From NCBI GenBank assembly GCA_966211525.1, contig CBIHOZ010000002.1, positions 1 to 64,000 of the forward strand: a DNA stretch of 64,000 nt. Direction: 5' to 3'. Under the pieces are notes generated by a model. That model saw only the letters and a program-made list of their open reading frames with translations, did not search any database and had not been told where the DNA came from. The position numbers were made by a program, and so were the translations under genes. The DNA comes from Ohtaekwangia sp966211525. Its GTDB lineage: Bacteria; Bacteroidota; Bacteroidia; Cytophagales; Cyclobacteriaceae. Shown here piece by piece: positions 18,933 to 27,222 of the stretch. The first letter of the stretch is position 1. Every line of letters starts with the position of its first letter.

Positions 18933-19313
18933 ATGGGATTATTTTCAGCACTACTTGGTAATGCCGGAGCGGTAGGCAAAGAAGAACTGGTAAAAGACTT
19001 TGGAAAACTGTTGATTGCCGGTGAAGAAATTGAATTAGGCTTTAAGCTGTTTCGTGATACTTTTATCTTCACCTCCAAACGACTTATACTGGTTGACAAA
19101 CAGGGGATCACAGGAAGCAAAACAGAGTATATGTCTGTTGCCTATAAAAATATTTCAAGATTCAGTGTAGAAACGGCCGGTACGTTCGACCTTGATGCTG
19201 AGTTAAAAATCTGGATCTCCAGTGAGGCAATCCCCAGCATCACCAAGAAGTTCAACAAGTCCGTGAATGTATACGATGTGCAAAGTGTACTGGCACATCA
19301 CGTATTAAAATGA
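18933..19313 (+). CDS. Small bacterial PH-domain protein
   Basis: 126 residues without signal peptide or membrane helix. The sequence (GKLLIAGEEIELGFKLFRDTFIFTSKRLILVDKQG, split over residues 28-62, then an EYMSVAYKNISRFSVET strand block and a final amphipathic helix) fits the bacterial Pleckstrin-homology family once called DUF1696. These are soluble domains of unknown ligand, sometimes stress related. The gene stands alone, converging on the nfu gene across a family A repeat. Confidence 0.78.
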   Translation: MGLFSALLGNAGAVGKEELVKDFGKLLIAGEEIELGFKLFRDTFIFTSKRLILVDKQGITGSKTEYMSVAYKNISRFSVETAGTFDLDAELKIWISSEAIPSITKKFNKSVNVYDVQSVLAHHVLK

Positions 19314-19333
19314 ATGCTTGATCGAACTATATA

Positions 19334-19366
19334 CTCATAGCTCGCGGCTCACAACTCGCAGCTAAT
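19334..19366 (-). repeat. Family A gene-edge repeat after nfu
   Basis: Read on the minus strand, the bases immediately after the nfu stop codon are ATTAGCTGCGAGTTGTGAGC followed by a further GAGC-type unit. The same degenerate word follows the stop codons of surE, the GT2 gene, pyrE and mutS2, always in the orientation of the preceding gene. Confidence 0.7.
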
Positions 19367-19627
19367 TTAGTTCGCGATAGGAGTCAGGTTAATCACTTCG
19401 ATTCCCTTCACTTCCGGTACATCACGCTTGATGGCAGCTTCCACGCCTGCCTTAAAAGTCATGGTAGACATGCGGCAGTTACCACATGCACCAACAAACT
19501 CAAGCTTCACAACGTGCTCGGGTGTAACCTCATTGATTTTTACATTACCGCCATCAGCCTCCAGGTAAGGGCGAATGGAGTTCAGTGAAGTTTCAATTTT
19601 CTGGGTCAGTTCTTCAAGCGTATTCAT
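19367..19627 (-). CDS. NifU-like (Nfu) iron-sulfur scaffold/carrier protein
   Basis: 86 residues, the size of a lone Nfu domain. The signature CGNCRMSTMTFKAGVE holds the CxxC pair that binds a [4Fe-4S] cluster, and the SIRPYLEADGGNVKI block is typical. It probably receives and hands on clusters in the cytoplasm. It lies 60 nt downstream of the Mrp ATPase gene on the same strand, and the two are functionally related. Confidence 0.92.
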   Translation of the reverse strand: MNTLEELTQKIETSLNSIRPYLEADGGNVKINEVTPEHVVKLEFVGACGNCRMSTMTFKAGVEAAIKRDVPEVKGIEVINLTPIAN

Positions 19628-19687
19628 CCGGTATATATGTTATGCTACCCTTTTGCACCGCTAAGGTAGCTATTCTCATTTAATTTT

Positions 19688-20773
19688 TTACTTCACCGCT
19701 GTTACCAGCGTTGGCTTCTGCGCATTTCGGATCGCGATTTGTCGCGCCATAGTCTTGGCAAGTGCTTTGAATGCTTCGGCAGTCGGACCTTCTTTCAACG
19801 CTGCCGGTAAACCGCTGTCGCCACTCTCGCGAATGCCTTGTACCAACGGTATCTGCCCTAAAAATGGAACGTTGTGCTTTTCGGATAAGTTCTTGCCTCC
19901 GTCTTTGCCGAATATATAGTACTTGTTATCGGGTAATTCTTCCGGGGTAAAGTATGCCATGTTCTCAACAACACCCAGTATAGGTACGTTGATCTGCGGC
20001 TGCATAAACATAGTCATACCTTTGTTGGCATCGGCAAGTGCTACTTTCTGCGGAGTAGTTACAATTACAGCGCCTGTAACCGGCACAGTCTGCACCATGG
20101 TTAAATGTATATCACTTGTGCCGGGAGGCAGATCGATCAGCAGGTAATCAAGTTCACCCCAGTCAGCATCGCTGAAGAATTGTTTCAGTGCAGAGCTTGC
20201 CATCGGTCCGCGCCAGATCACAGCACTATCCGGTGGCGCGAGAAATCCTATCGAAATCAATTTTACGCCATACTGTTCTATCGGTATAATAATATTCCGA
20301 CCGTTAACCTGTTTTACCATGGGCTGCTCATACTCGCAGTTGAACATTACCGGTATAGATGGTCCGTAAATATCCGCATCAATCAATCCAACTTTAGCAC
20401 CGGTCTGTGCAAGGGCAACTGCGAGGTTGGAGGTAACAGTAGATTTACCCACGCCACCTTTACCCGAAGCAATGGCAACAATGTTTTTTACACCGGGCAG
20501 GAGCGGAGCGTTATCGCGCAGTGTGGTAACAGAAGAGGTCATGAAAATATCAATCTCAACATCAGGGCCCACCACACTTTCAACAGCATCTTCACAATCC
20601 TGGCGTATCTTTTCTTTCAACGGACAAGCCGGAGTGGTTAACACTACGGTGAAGCTTACTTTTTTAGGTTCCACCTTTACATCTTTAATCATGTTCAGTG
20701 TTACCAGGTCGCGTTTCAAGTCAGGATCTTCTACTTTAGAAAGAGCTTTGAGGATGTCGGTTGATGTAATCAT
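19688..20773 (-). CDS. Mrp/ApbC-family P-loop ATPase (iron-sulfur carrier type)
   Basis: 361 residues. Residues 5-80 are a MIP18/DUF59-like domain; residues 97-340 are the Mrp ATPase with the deviant P-loop SGKGGVGKST (residues 103-112), the DADIYGPSIPVM block and LIDLPPGTSD. Related proteins bind a bridging [4Fe-4S] cluster through a CxxC after ENMAYF; here that segment reads ENMAYFTPEELPDNKYYIFG with no cysteine. Mrp proteins load or transfer Fe-S clusters; whether this variant still binds one is questionable. Neighbour nfu supports an Fe-S role. Confidence 0.9.
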   Translation of the reverse strand: MITSTDILKALSKVEDPDLKRDLVTLNMIKDVKVEPKKVSFTVVLTTPACPLKEKIRQDCEDAVESVVGPDVEIDIFMTSSVTTLRDNAPLLPGVKNIVAIASGKGGVGKSTVTSNLAVALAQTGAKVGLIDADIYGPSIPVMFNCEYEQPMVKQVNGRNIIIPIEQYGVKLISIGFLAPPDSAVIWRGPMASSALKQFFSDADWGELDYLLIDLPPGTSDIHLTMVQTVPVTGAVIVTTPQKVALADANKGMTMFMQPQINVPILGVVENMAYFTPEELPDNKYYIFGKDGGKNLSEKHNVPFLGQIPLVQGIRESGDSGLPAALKEGPTAEAFKALAKTMARQIAIRNAQKPTLVTAVK

Positions 20774-20985
20774 TTCAGAATGTCAAATTTCAGATGGCGG
20801 ATTAAAGTTCCTGGCAACTCCATTTATTCAGATATTCGAACCAAAATCCGGAATCCGCCTTGAAAATCGGGCGCAATTTAGATCGAAACAGTCACAACTC
20901 CATAGCCTTTAACACAATGGTTGTAGTATCTGACAATTGATAGGAAATAGATATCACAAATGATATAACGAAACTGTGTTCCCAG

Positions 20986-20993
20986 TATCTTTG
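20986..20993 (+). promoter_or_regulatory. Putative -7 box of dnaG
   Basis: TATCTTTG matches TAnnTTTG exactly, 28 nt before the dnaG ATG at 21022. No TTTG is found about 19-20 nt further upstream, so only half of the promoter consensus is seen. Confidence 0.4.
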
Positions 20994-21021
20994 CCCACAG
21001 CCCAAGCTGTTTAATGAAGAA

Positions 21022-22950
21022 ATGATCTCCCGCGAAACAATAGATGAAGTAAGGAGCCGCGTTGACATTGTTGATGTGATAGGAGATTTTGTGTCTCTGA
21101 AACGTAGTGGCCAGAATTACAAGGCGTTAAGTCCGTTTACAAACGAGAAGACAGCTTCGTTTTATGTCGTGCCGGCCAAAGGTATCTTTAAAGATTTCAG
21201 CAGTGGCAAAGGTGGCGACAGCATCACGTTTGTGATGGAGCACGAGGGCATGAGCTACATTGAAGCCATTCGCTACCTCGCCAAAAAGTATGGGGTTGAT
21301 CTGAAAGAAGAAGCCCGTTCCTCCGAAGAGATTTATCAGCAAAGCGATCGCGATCGACTTTACGCGCTGATGAACTATGCGAAGGATTATTATAAAGAAT
21401 CGCTTACCCAATCGGAAGAAGGACAGAGCATTGGTCTGAGTTATTTTCGTGAACGCGGTTTTAATGATCGCACGCTCGAAAAATTTGAGCTTGGCTATAG
21501 CTTCAACGAGTGGGATCACCTCAGCAAAAAAGCACTCGGCATTGGTTACACCGAGGATCTGCTGGAAAAAGCAGGACTCATTGTAAAAAAAGAGGGTGGA
21601 CGATTTTATGATCGCTTTCGCGGAAGGGTGATTTTCCCCGTGCACAATCTTTCCGGAAAAGTTATCGCGTTCGGTGCGCGTATACTTACCAAAGAGAAAG
21701 ATCAGCCCAAGTATATAAACTCTCCTGAAACAGAAATATACCACAAGAGCAATGTGCTCTATGGAATGTATCAGGCAAAGAATGCTATACGCAGAGAAGA
21801 TTTCTGCTATATCGTAGAAGGATATACCGATGTGATGTCTATGCATCAGTCAGATGTAGACAACGTGGTGGCATCTTCCGGCACTGCGTTTACGGAAGAG
21901 CAGATCAAACTCATCAGACGCTTTACGGAAAATGTAACCGTACTTTTTGATGGTGATGCGGCCGGTATAAAAGCAGCGTTGCGTGGTATCGACCTTGTAT
22001 TGAAAGGTGGTCTGAACGTGCGCGTGGTGTTGTTGCCGGATGGCGATGATCCGGACAGCTTCTCGAAGAAAATGGGAAGCACCGAGTTCAAGCAGTACCT
22101 GAAAGATCACACCAAAGATTTTATATCGTTCAAGATTGATCTGCTGGCGGAGGAATCAGGCCACGACCCGATCAAAAAAGCAGAAGCGATTCGCGAGATC
22201 GTAACGACTATATCGCTGATCCCGGATCCCATCAAACGCTCGGTATATATCCAGGAAACCGGGCAGTTACTGAAGATCCAGGAAACTGTTCTGCTCACAG
22301 AGCTCAACAAGATACTGATCGGTGAGCGACAGAAGGATCAGCAAGAGAAAACACGCGGTAATAACCGCGATAACCGGGCACCTGTTGCAGATATACTGCC
22401 AGACGTGGCAACCGGTTCCAAACTTGATACGTCTGGTATGGTGCAGGTGCAGGAACGGGAAACCATCCGCCTGCTGCTCAACTATGCTGAAAGTGCGTAT
22501 GACGACAAACGCCTCATTGATTTTATGATGGCCGAACTGGAAGACGTTGAGTTTGTAAACCCGGTATATAAAGAAATTTACCTGGCCATACGCGAAGGGG
22601 CGGAGCAGGGCGAAGTGCGCGATCCGCTATATTTTATGGAGCATGGATCAGTCCCTGCGCGTAACATGGTGGCGGAGCTTACCACCACGCGTTATGAAAC
22701 CAGCAAGTCGTGGGGAGAAGAGTTTCATATATACTTTCCGCACGAAAAAGAAATATTGCAAGATGTAGCCTATACCAATGTGCTGCGGTTAAAATTCCGG
22801 ATGATCCAGAAACTGATGGAAGAGAACCTGCAGCAGATGAAGGTGGCGACAACGGAAGAAGACCTTGAAAAGTATTTTACCATACACGAGCAGTTGAAAG
22901 GTGCCGAGAAAGAACTGGCCGTTATGCTCGGAATTGTAATAGCAAAGTAA
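21022..22950 (+). CDS. dnaG: DNA primase lacking the zinc-finger ligands
   Basis: 642 residues. The N-terminal CHC2-type fold is recognisable, but all four zinc ligands are replaced. Ser37 and Thr40 stand for the first Cys and the His (LSPFTNEKTASF), and Asp58 and Ser61 stand for the last two Cys (KDFSSGKGG). The RNA polymerase/Toprim domain is intact, with EGYTDVMSM near residue 263 and LFDGDAAG near residue 312. A C-terminal region for DnaB contact follows. From memory, this loss is usual in Bacteroidota primases. The protein makes RNA primers for DNA replication. It appears to be a single-gene transcript. Confidence 0.95.
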   Translation: MISRETIDEVRSRVDIVDVIGDFVSLKRSGQNYKALSPFTNEKTASFYVVPAKGIFKDFSSGKGGDSITFVMEHEGMSYIEAIRYLAKKYGVDLKEEARSSEEIYQQSDRDRLYALMNYAKDYYKESLTQSEEGQSIGLSYFRERGFNDRTLEKFELGYSFNEWDHLSKKALGIGYTEDLLEKAGLIVKKEGGRFYDRFRGRVIFPVHNLSGKVIAFGARILTKEKDQPKYINSPETEIYHKSNVLYGMYQAKNAIRREDFCYIVEGYTDVMSMHQSDVDNVVASSGTAFTEEQIKLIRRFTENVTVLFDGDAAGIKAALRGIDLVLKGGLNVRVVLLPDGDDPDSFSKKMGSTEFKQYLKDHTKDFISFKIDLLAEESGHDPIKKAEAIREIVTTISLIPDPIKRSVYIQETGQLLKIQETVLLTELNKILIGERQKDQQEKTRGNNRDNRAPVADILPDVATGSKLDTSGMVQVQERETIRLLLNYAESAYDDKRLIDFMMAELEDVEFVNPVYKEIYLAIREGAEQGEVRDPLYFMEHGSVPARNMVAELTTTRYETSKSWGEEFHIYFPHEKEILQDVAYTNVLRLKFRMIQKLMEENLQQMKVATTEEDLEKYFTIHEQLKGAEKELAVMLGIVIAK

Positions 22951-23061
22951 CGCTTTTTTGGAACAGACCTGCTAAAGTGTTTGTTAGAAGAGCAGATAAA
23001 ACCGTTCTGAATTTTTCTCAAACGAATTATTCAGGATTATGTAGAACAGGAACTACTGAAC

Positions 23062-24285
23062 ATGGACGAAATAAAGCTAAACACGATCGAAGAAGCCCTT
23101 GAGGAAATCAAGAACGGAAAAGTAATTATTGTGGTGGATGATGAAGACCGTGAAAACGAAGGCGACTTTATTTGTGCTGCCGAATGTATTACACCAGAGA
23201 TTGTTAACTTCATGGCTACACATGGCCGCGGATTGATTTGTGCTCCATTAAATGAAGACCGCTGTGAAGAGCTTGGTCTTGAACTGATGGTTGGTAAAAA
23301 TACCGCTGTGTTTGAAACACCGTTTACCGTATCGGTTGACCTGATAGGCCACGGTTGCACTACCGGTATTTCGGCCCATGATCGTTTCAAAACCATTCGT
23401 GCACTCGTTGATCCGGATACCAAACCGGAAGAACTCGGTAAACCCGGACATATATTTCCGCTGCGCGCCAAGCGTGGTGGTGTGTTACGAAGAAGTGGTC
23501 ACACCGAAGCTGCTATAGATTTTGCACGTCTTGCAGGTTTTAAAGCTGCCGGTGTATTGGTGGAGATCATGAATGAAGATGGTACAATGGCACGTTTACC
23601 TGACCTCGTAAAAGTTGCCAAGCGTTTTAATCTCAAACTTGTTTCCATCAAAGATCTGATCGAATACCGGTTGAAGAAAGAATCGCTTATCAAACGCGAG
23701 ATTGAAGTTGATATGCCAACCGAACACGGCCACTTTAAACTGGTAGCGTTCGAACAAACCAACACACTGGATGTGCACATGGCGTTGGTGAAAGGCACGT
23801 GGGAGAAAGACGAACCCGTGATGGTGCGCGTACACTCTTCCTGTGTTACCGGAGATATATTCGGATCGTGCCGTTGTGATTGTGGTTCGCAGTTACACCG
23901 CGCCATGGAGATAGTTGACAAAGAAGGTAAAGGTGTTGTACTTTACATGAAACAGGAAGGACGAGGCATTGGCTTGCTGAACAAGTTGAAAGCCTATAAA
24001 CTTCAGGAGCAGGGATTTGATACTGTGGAAGCAAACCTGCAACTTGGTTTTGATATGGATGAACGCGATTATGGTGTAGGTGCACAAATTCTTCGCGATT
24101 TAGGTATAACCAAAATCAAGCTTATTACGAATAACCCTAAGAAACGTGTCGGGTTGATGGGCTACGGACTGGAGATTGTTGATAATGTTCCCATCGAGAT
24201 TGTACCGAATCCGCATAATGAACGTTATTTAATGACGAAGCGCGATAAACTCGGACATACTATATTGAAGTCAAAGTCTAAATGA
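23062..24285 (+). CDS. ribBA: Bifunctional DHBP synthase / GTP cyclohydrolase II (riboflavin synthesis)
   Basis: 407 residues. The N-terminal half is 3,4-dihydroxy-2-butanone-4-phosphate synthase (DDEDRENEGDFI, HGRGLICAPL, RSGHTEAAIDFARLAG). The C-terminal half, from about residue 205, is GTP cyclohydrolase II, with the zinc-binding CxxxxxxxxCxC segment SSCVTGDIFGSCRCDCGSQL and the active-site block QEGRGIGL. Together they provide both precursors for lumazine synthesis. No FMN riboswitch is recognisable in the 111-nt upstream gap. The stop overlaps the start of the next gene by 4 nt. Confidence 0.96.
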   Translation: MDEIKLNTIEEALEEIKNGKVIIVVDDEDRENEGDFICAAECITPEIVNFMATHGRGLICAPLNEDRCEELGLELMVGKNTAVFETPFTVSVDLIGHGCTTGISAHDRFKTIRALVDPDTKPEELGKPGHIFPLRAKRGGVLRRSGHTEAAIDFARLAGFKAAGVLVEIMNEDGTMARLPDLVKVAKRFNLKLVSIKDLIEYRLKKESLIKREIEVDMPTEHGHFKLVAFEQTNTLDVHMALVKGTWEKDEPVMVRVHSSCVTGDIFGSCRCDCGSQLHRAMEIVDKEGKGVVLYMKQEGRGIGLLNKLKAYKLQEQGFDTVEANLQLGFDMDERDYGVGAQILRDLGITKIKLITNNPKKRVGLMGYGLEIVDNVPIEIVPNPHNERYLMTKRDKLGHTILKSKSK

Positions 24286-24950
24286 TAACATCGAAAGAAA
24301 AAAACGTACAGCTATATCCGGAACATTTCGCCAGCGTGCGAAACACGTTCTTTTGTCTGGTGTTGATTGCAACGTTTTTTTCTTTCCCCGCAAGGGCACA
24401 GCAATGGCCTTTCGAATTATGGCACGAAGGTAAAATTGTGCTGCTCGAAGGCGATACATTGAAAGGTCTCGTGAAGTATGACTTGCAACAGGATTTGCTG
24501 CAGTATAACTACCGTGATCAGAAAGTAGAAGCTTATTCCGCCCGCAAAGTTCTCTTCTTCGAAATATTTGATAACACCGTTCATCGTTACCGCCAGTTTT
24601 TTGCATTGCCCTATACAACGCCTTCCGGTTATCGGGCACCTGTATTTTTTGAGTTACTCGAAGAGGGTAAGATGACACTGCTCGTTCGTGAAGCACTTGA
24701 AAATCGTACGTATAGTTCTCCCTATTATGTTGGCTCCTATACCCGCGTGGTATTGGTATATAAATACTTCTTTATGGAAGAGGATGGTGACATCGTAGAG
24801 TTCAACGGCAACAAAAACGATTTACTCGACCTGATGGGTAAACGTGCCGAAGAAGTTGAGAAGTATATTAAAGCGAACCGACTGAAGTACGATGAAAAAT
24901 ACGACCTGGCGAAAATTATAGCGTACTATAATTCTTTGTTCGGAACGTAG
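24282..24950 (+). CDS. Exported protein of unknown function, coupled to ribBA
   Basis: 222 residues. After an N-terminus of about 20 polar residues comes a signal peptide (TFFCLVLIATFFSFPARAQ). The mature part begins WPFELWHEGKIVLLEGDTLKG, a motif I associate with a family of uncharacterised Bacteroidota proteins, but I cannot name it. No lipobox, catalytic motif or membrane helix follows. The ATGA overlap with ribBA implies translational coupling, though a link to riboflavin is not evident. Confidence 0.7.
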   Translation: MITSKEKNVQLYPEHFASVRNTFFCLVLIATFFSFPARAQQWPFELWHEGKIVLLEGDTLKGLVKYDLQQDLLQYNYRDQKVEAYSARKVLFFEIFDNTVHRYRQFFALPYTTPSGYRAPVFFELLEEGKMTLLVREALENRTYSSPYYVGSYTRVVLVYKYFFMEEDGDIVEFNGNKNDLLDLMGKRAEEVEKYIKANRLKYDEKYDLAKIIAYYNSLFGT

Positions 24951-24992
24951 AAGTATCTTGAAGCACTTTTTAGAATATACACACACTGAATT

Positions 24993-25820
24993 ATGTCCAG
25001 ACCTCTTATACTCGTTTCCAACGATGATGGAATAACCTCCAAAGGAATTCTCACCCTGATCAATGTAATGAAAGACCTAGGCGATGTACTTGTAGTAGCG
25101 CCTGATAGTCCGCAATCCGGAATGGGACATGCGATTACAGTAGGGGAGTCGTTGCGACTGGAAGAGAACCTGGTGTTTAAAGGTGTGAAGGCATACCAGT
25201 GCTCCGGTACACCAGCTGATTGCGTGAAGATGGCACGTCACTTTGTATTGAAAGGACAACGTCAACCAGATGTTGTAGTGAGTGGTATCAATCACGGAAG
25301 TAACACTTCGATTAGTGTACTGTACTCCGGCACAATGTCGGCTGCAATTGAAGGTGCTATAGAAGGCACACCTGCCATTGGTTTTTCACTTTGTGATTAT
25401 TCCCATGATGCAGACTTCTCGCACGTAGAACCGTATGTGCGTAAAATTACGCAACAGGTTTTGGCGAAAGGCTTACCGAAAGGTGTTGCTCTCAATGTAA
25501 ATTTTCCTCCCAAGCAAAGCGAGCCATTAAAAGGTATACGCGTGTGTCGCCAGGCCAATGCGAAGTGGGTGGAGGAATTCGACCAACGCTTCGATCCCAA
25601 CGGACGCAGATACTTCTGGATGGCTGGAAGCTTTGTAAACTTCGATAAAGGTGAAGACAACGATGAGTGGGCTATAGCAAATAACTATGTATCGGTAGTT
25701 CCTTGTCAATTCGATCTCACGGCACACCAAGCTATACCGATCTTAAACGAAGACTGGGAGATCCTCGATCGCTCTGCCCAAGCCGAAGTAAGCGAATACC
25801 GCAAGCCCGAGGAGAAATAG
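24993..25820 (+). CDS. surE: 5'/3'-nucleotidase SurE
   Basis: 275 residues. The metal-binding SNDDG motif (residues 9-13), the APDSPQSGMGHAIT block, VVSGINHGSN and the SGTMSAAIEG segment are all diagnostic of SurE. The enzyme removes phosphate from nucleoside monophosphates. The end of the gene is unusual: the TAG stop is itself part of the family A repeat that fills the following gap (TAGCTGCGAGG). Confidence 0.95.
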   Translation: MSRPLILVSNDDGITSKGILTLINVMKDLGDVLVVAPDSPQSGMGHAITVGESLRLEENLVFKGVKAYQCSGTPADCVKMARHFVLKGQRQPDVVVSGINHGSNTSISVLYSGTMSAAIEGAIEGTPAIGFSLCDYSHDADFSHVEPYVRKITQQVLAKGLPKGVALNVNFPPKQSEPLKGIRVCRQANAKWVEEFDQRFDPNGRRYFWMAGSFVNFDKGEDNDEWAIANNYVSVVPCQFDLTAHQAIPILNEDWEILDRSAQAEVSEYRKPEEK

Positions 25821-26062
25821 CTGCGAGGGGCAACCTTCGGCTTTTAGCTACGAGCTGCCAGATGAGTATCGTTCACTATCAGATTTACTTTACTTGCTAC
25901 TAATCGTATCATAGCTAGTACCCTGTATTTTTTCTCGCAACTCAAAGCTCATGGCAGCTAGATAGAACTTACGCTGCTATACCGCAAACCTCTTGTAGCC
26001 AGAGGCCAGCAGCTTGTAACTTTTCCTCTCGAAGCTCACAGCTCAAGGCTCGCAGCTAATTT
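25818..26062. repeat. Family A/B gene-edge repeats between surE and the GT2 gene
   Basis: The gap between these convergent genes is bounded by outward-reading repeats. On the left, plus strand, TAGCTGCGAGG begins at the surE stop and a second unit ends CTACGAGCTGCCAG. On the right, minus strand, family A reads TTAGCTGCGAGCCTTGAGC from inside the GT2 coding region (26062 to 26030), then family B AAGCTGCTGGCCTCTGGC (about 26016-25993). The middle holds looser copies. The two sides are therefore roughly inverted repeats of one another. Confidence 0.7.
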
Positions 26063-26977
26063 ACTCTTGCCCCGAAACACTTCGCGTACATTGTACGTCT
26101 TTTTGTTTTGTGATTCGTAGTAGGTGCGCATGATCAGTTCGGCGATGAGACCGAAGGTGAGAAACTGAATGCCGGCTAATACAAGTGATACTCCCAATAT
26201 CAACAACGGACGGCCCCATATATCTTGTCCCATAATTTTGAGTACAAGCATATAGAAGTTGATCGCGAAGCCTATAGCAAAAGAAAATAAATGTATAGGT
26301 CTTCGAAAGTATTTCTGGAAGAATACCATCAGCATCAAATCGCTGGCTACTTTTAAGGTACGTCCTATACCATATTTGGATTTACCATGAATGCGGGCGT
26401 GATGCTTTACATCCATGTCGGTAATTTTTCCGCCTTGCAATACAGCGAGTATAGGAATGAAGCGGTGTAGTTCTCCGTATAGTCCGAGGCGCAATGCGAT
26501 CTCGCGTTTGAAAACTTTCAGCGTACAACCATAATCGCGAATGAACACACCCGTAAGGTTCCGAATCATACGGTTTGCTATACGACTCGGTATCTTTCGC
26601 CACAACATTCCGTCTTTACGATTCTTGCGATTACCGGCAACCACATCCCAGCCCTCTTCTTTCAGCTTCATCAGCATGGCTGGTATATCACTTGGATCAT
26701 TTTGCAAATCACCATCCATGGTAACTATATAATCACCGTGGGCATGATCTATACCGGCAGCCATAGCCGCTGTTTGTCCGTAGTTACGATTGAAAGAAAT
26801 TAATCGCGTGCGATGATCCGCCAGCGCTTTGATTTTAGCAACTGTTGAATCGGTAGAGCCATCGTCTATCAGGATCAATTCATAATCGTAATGTACGAGC
26901 GCCTTTCGTATACTATCAAACAGCGGAGCGATGTTATCCTCTTCGTTCAGCAACGTAATGATCACCGATAATTCCAT
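26036..26977 (-). CDS. Family 2 glycosyltransferase (polyprenyl-phosphate sugar synthase type)
   Basis: 313 residues from ATG 26977; an upstream Met at 27001 would precede the conserved MELSVIITLLNEEDNI start. The GT-A domain has DDGSTDST, TMDGDLQNDP (metal-binding DxD) and the RKDG block. Two C-terminal membrane helices (about 225-250 and 260-285) put it in the DPM1/ArnC/GtrB group, which loads a sugar onto undecaprenyl phosphate at the inner face of the membrane. The last residues LAASLEL are encoded by a family A repeat. It is divergent from an ArnT-like glycosyltransferase, a natural partner. Confidence 0.88.
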   Translation of the reverse strand: MELSVIITLLNEEDNIAPLFDSIRKALVHYDYELILIDDGSTDSTVAKIKALADHRTRLISFNRNYGQTAAMAAGIDHAHGDYIVTMDGDLQNDPSDIPAMLMKLKEEGWDVVAGNRKNRKDGMLWRKIPSRIANRMIRNLTGVFIRDYGCTLKVFKREIALRLGLYGELHRFIPILAVLQGGKITDMDVKHHARIHGKSKYGIGRTLKVASDLMLMVFFQKYFRRPIHLFSFAIGFAINFYMLVLKIMGQDIWGRPLLILGVSLVLAGIQFLTFGLIAELIMRTYYESQNKKTYNVREVFRGKSKLAASLEL

Positions 26978-27093
26978 ACTGCAAAGTAAAGCACACCACA
27001 TTGTTTCAACCTTTACAAACCCGTTATCATTTCATGAAGATAGCTTCATATCAAGGTAACAGGGGTGATGGATTTTTGATTTAAAATTGCAGT

Positions 27094-27222
27094 GCAAATG
27101 TGTTTAGGTGTTTATGTGTGTACGTGTTTATGTTATTCCGTTAACATAACATATATACTTGTTACGCAAATACGTGCACACTTAAAACCGTAAACACTTA
27201 AACACGTACACCCGTAAACACA
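27094..27222. repeat. Family D gene-edge repeats forming an imperfect inverted repeat
   Basis: Left half, plus strand: GTGTTTAGGTGTTTATGTGT and further units to about 27135. Right half: CGTAAACACTTAAACACG and CCGTAAACAC, running to two bases before the ATG at 27223. The halves are near complements, with central ATs between them, so the single strand could fold into a long imperfect hairpin. In both halves the AAACAC reading points at a start codon: the ArnT-like gene on the right and the GT2 gene on the left. Confidence 0.7.

Noticed and set aside
21127..21846. Long antisense frame inside dnaG
   Set aside because: Entirely opposite to a conserved gene, and its composition follows from dnaG codons.
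22951..23061. FMN riboswitch in front of ribBA
   Set aside because: The conserved FMN aptamer segments are not visible in the 111-nt gap.
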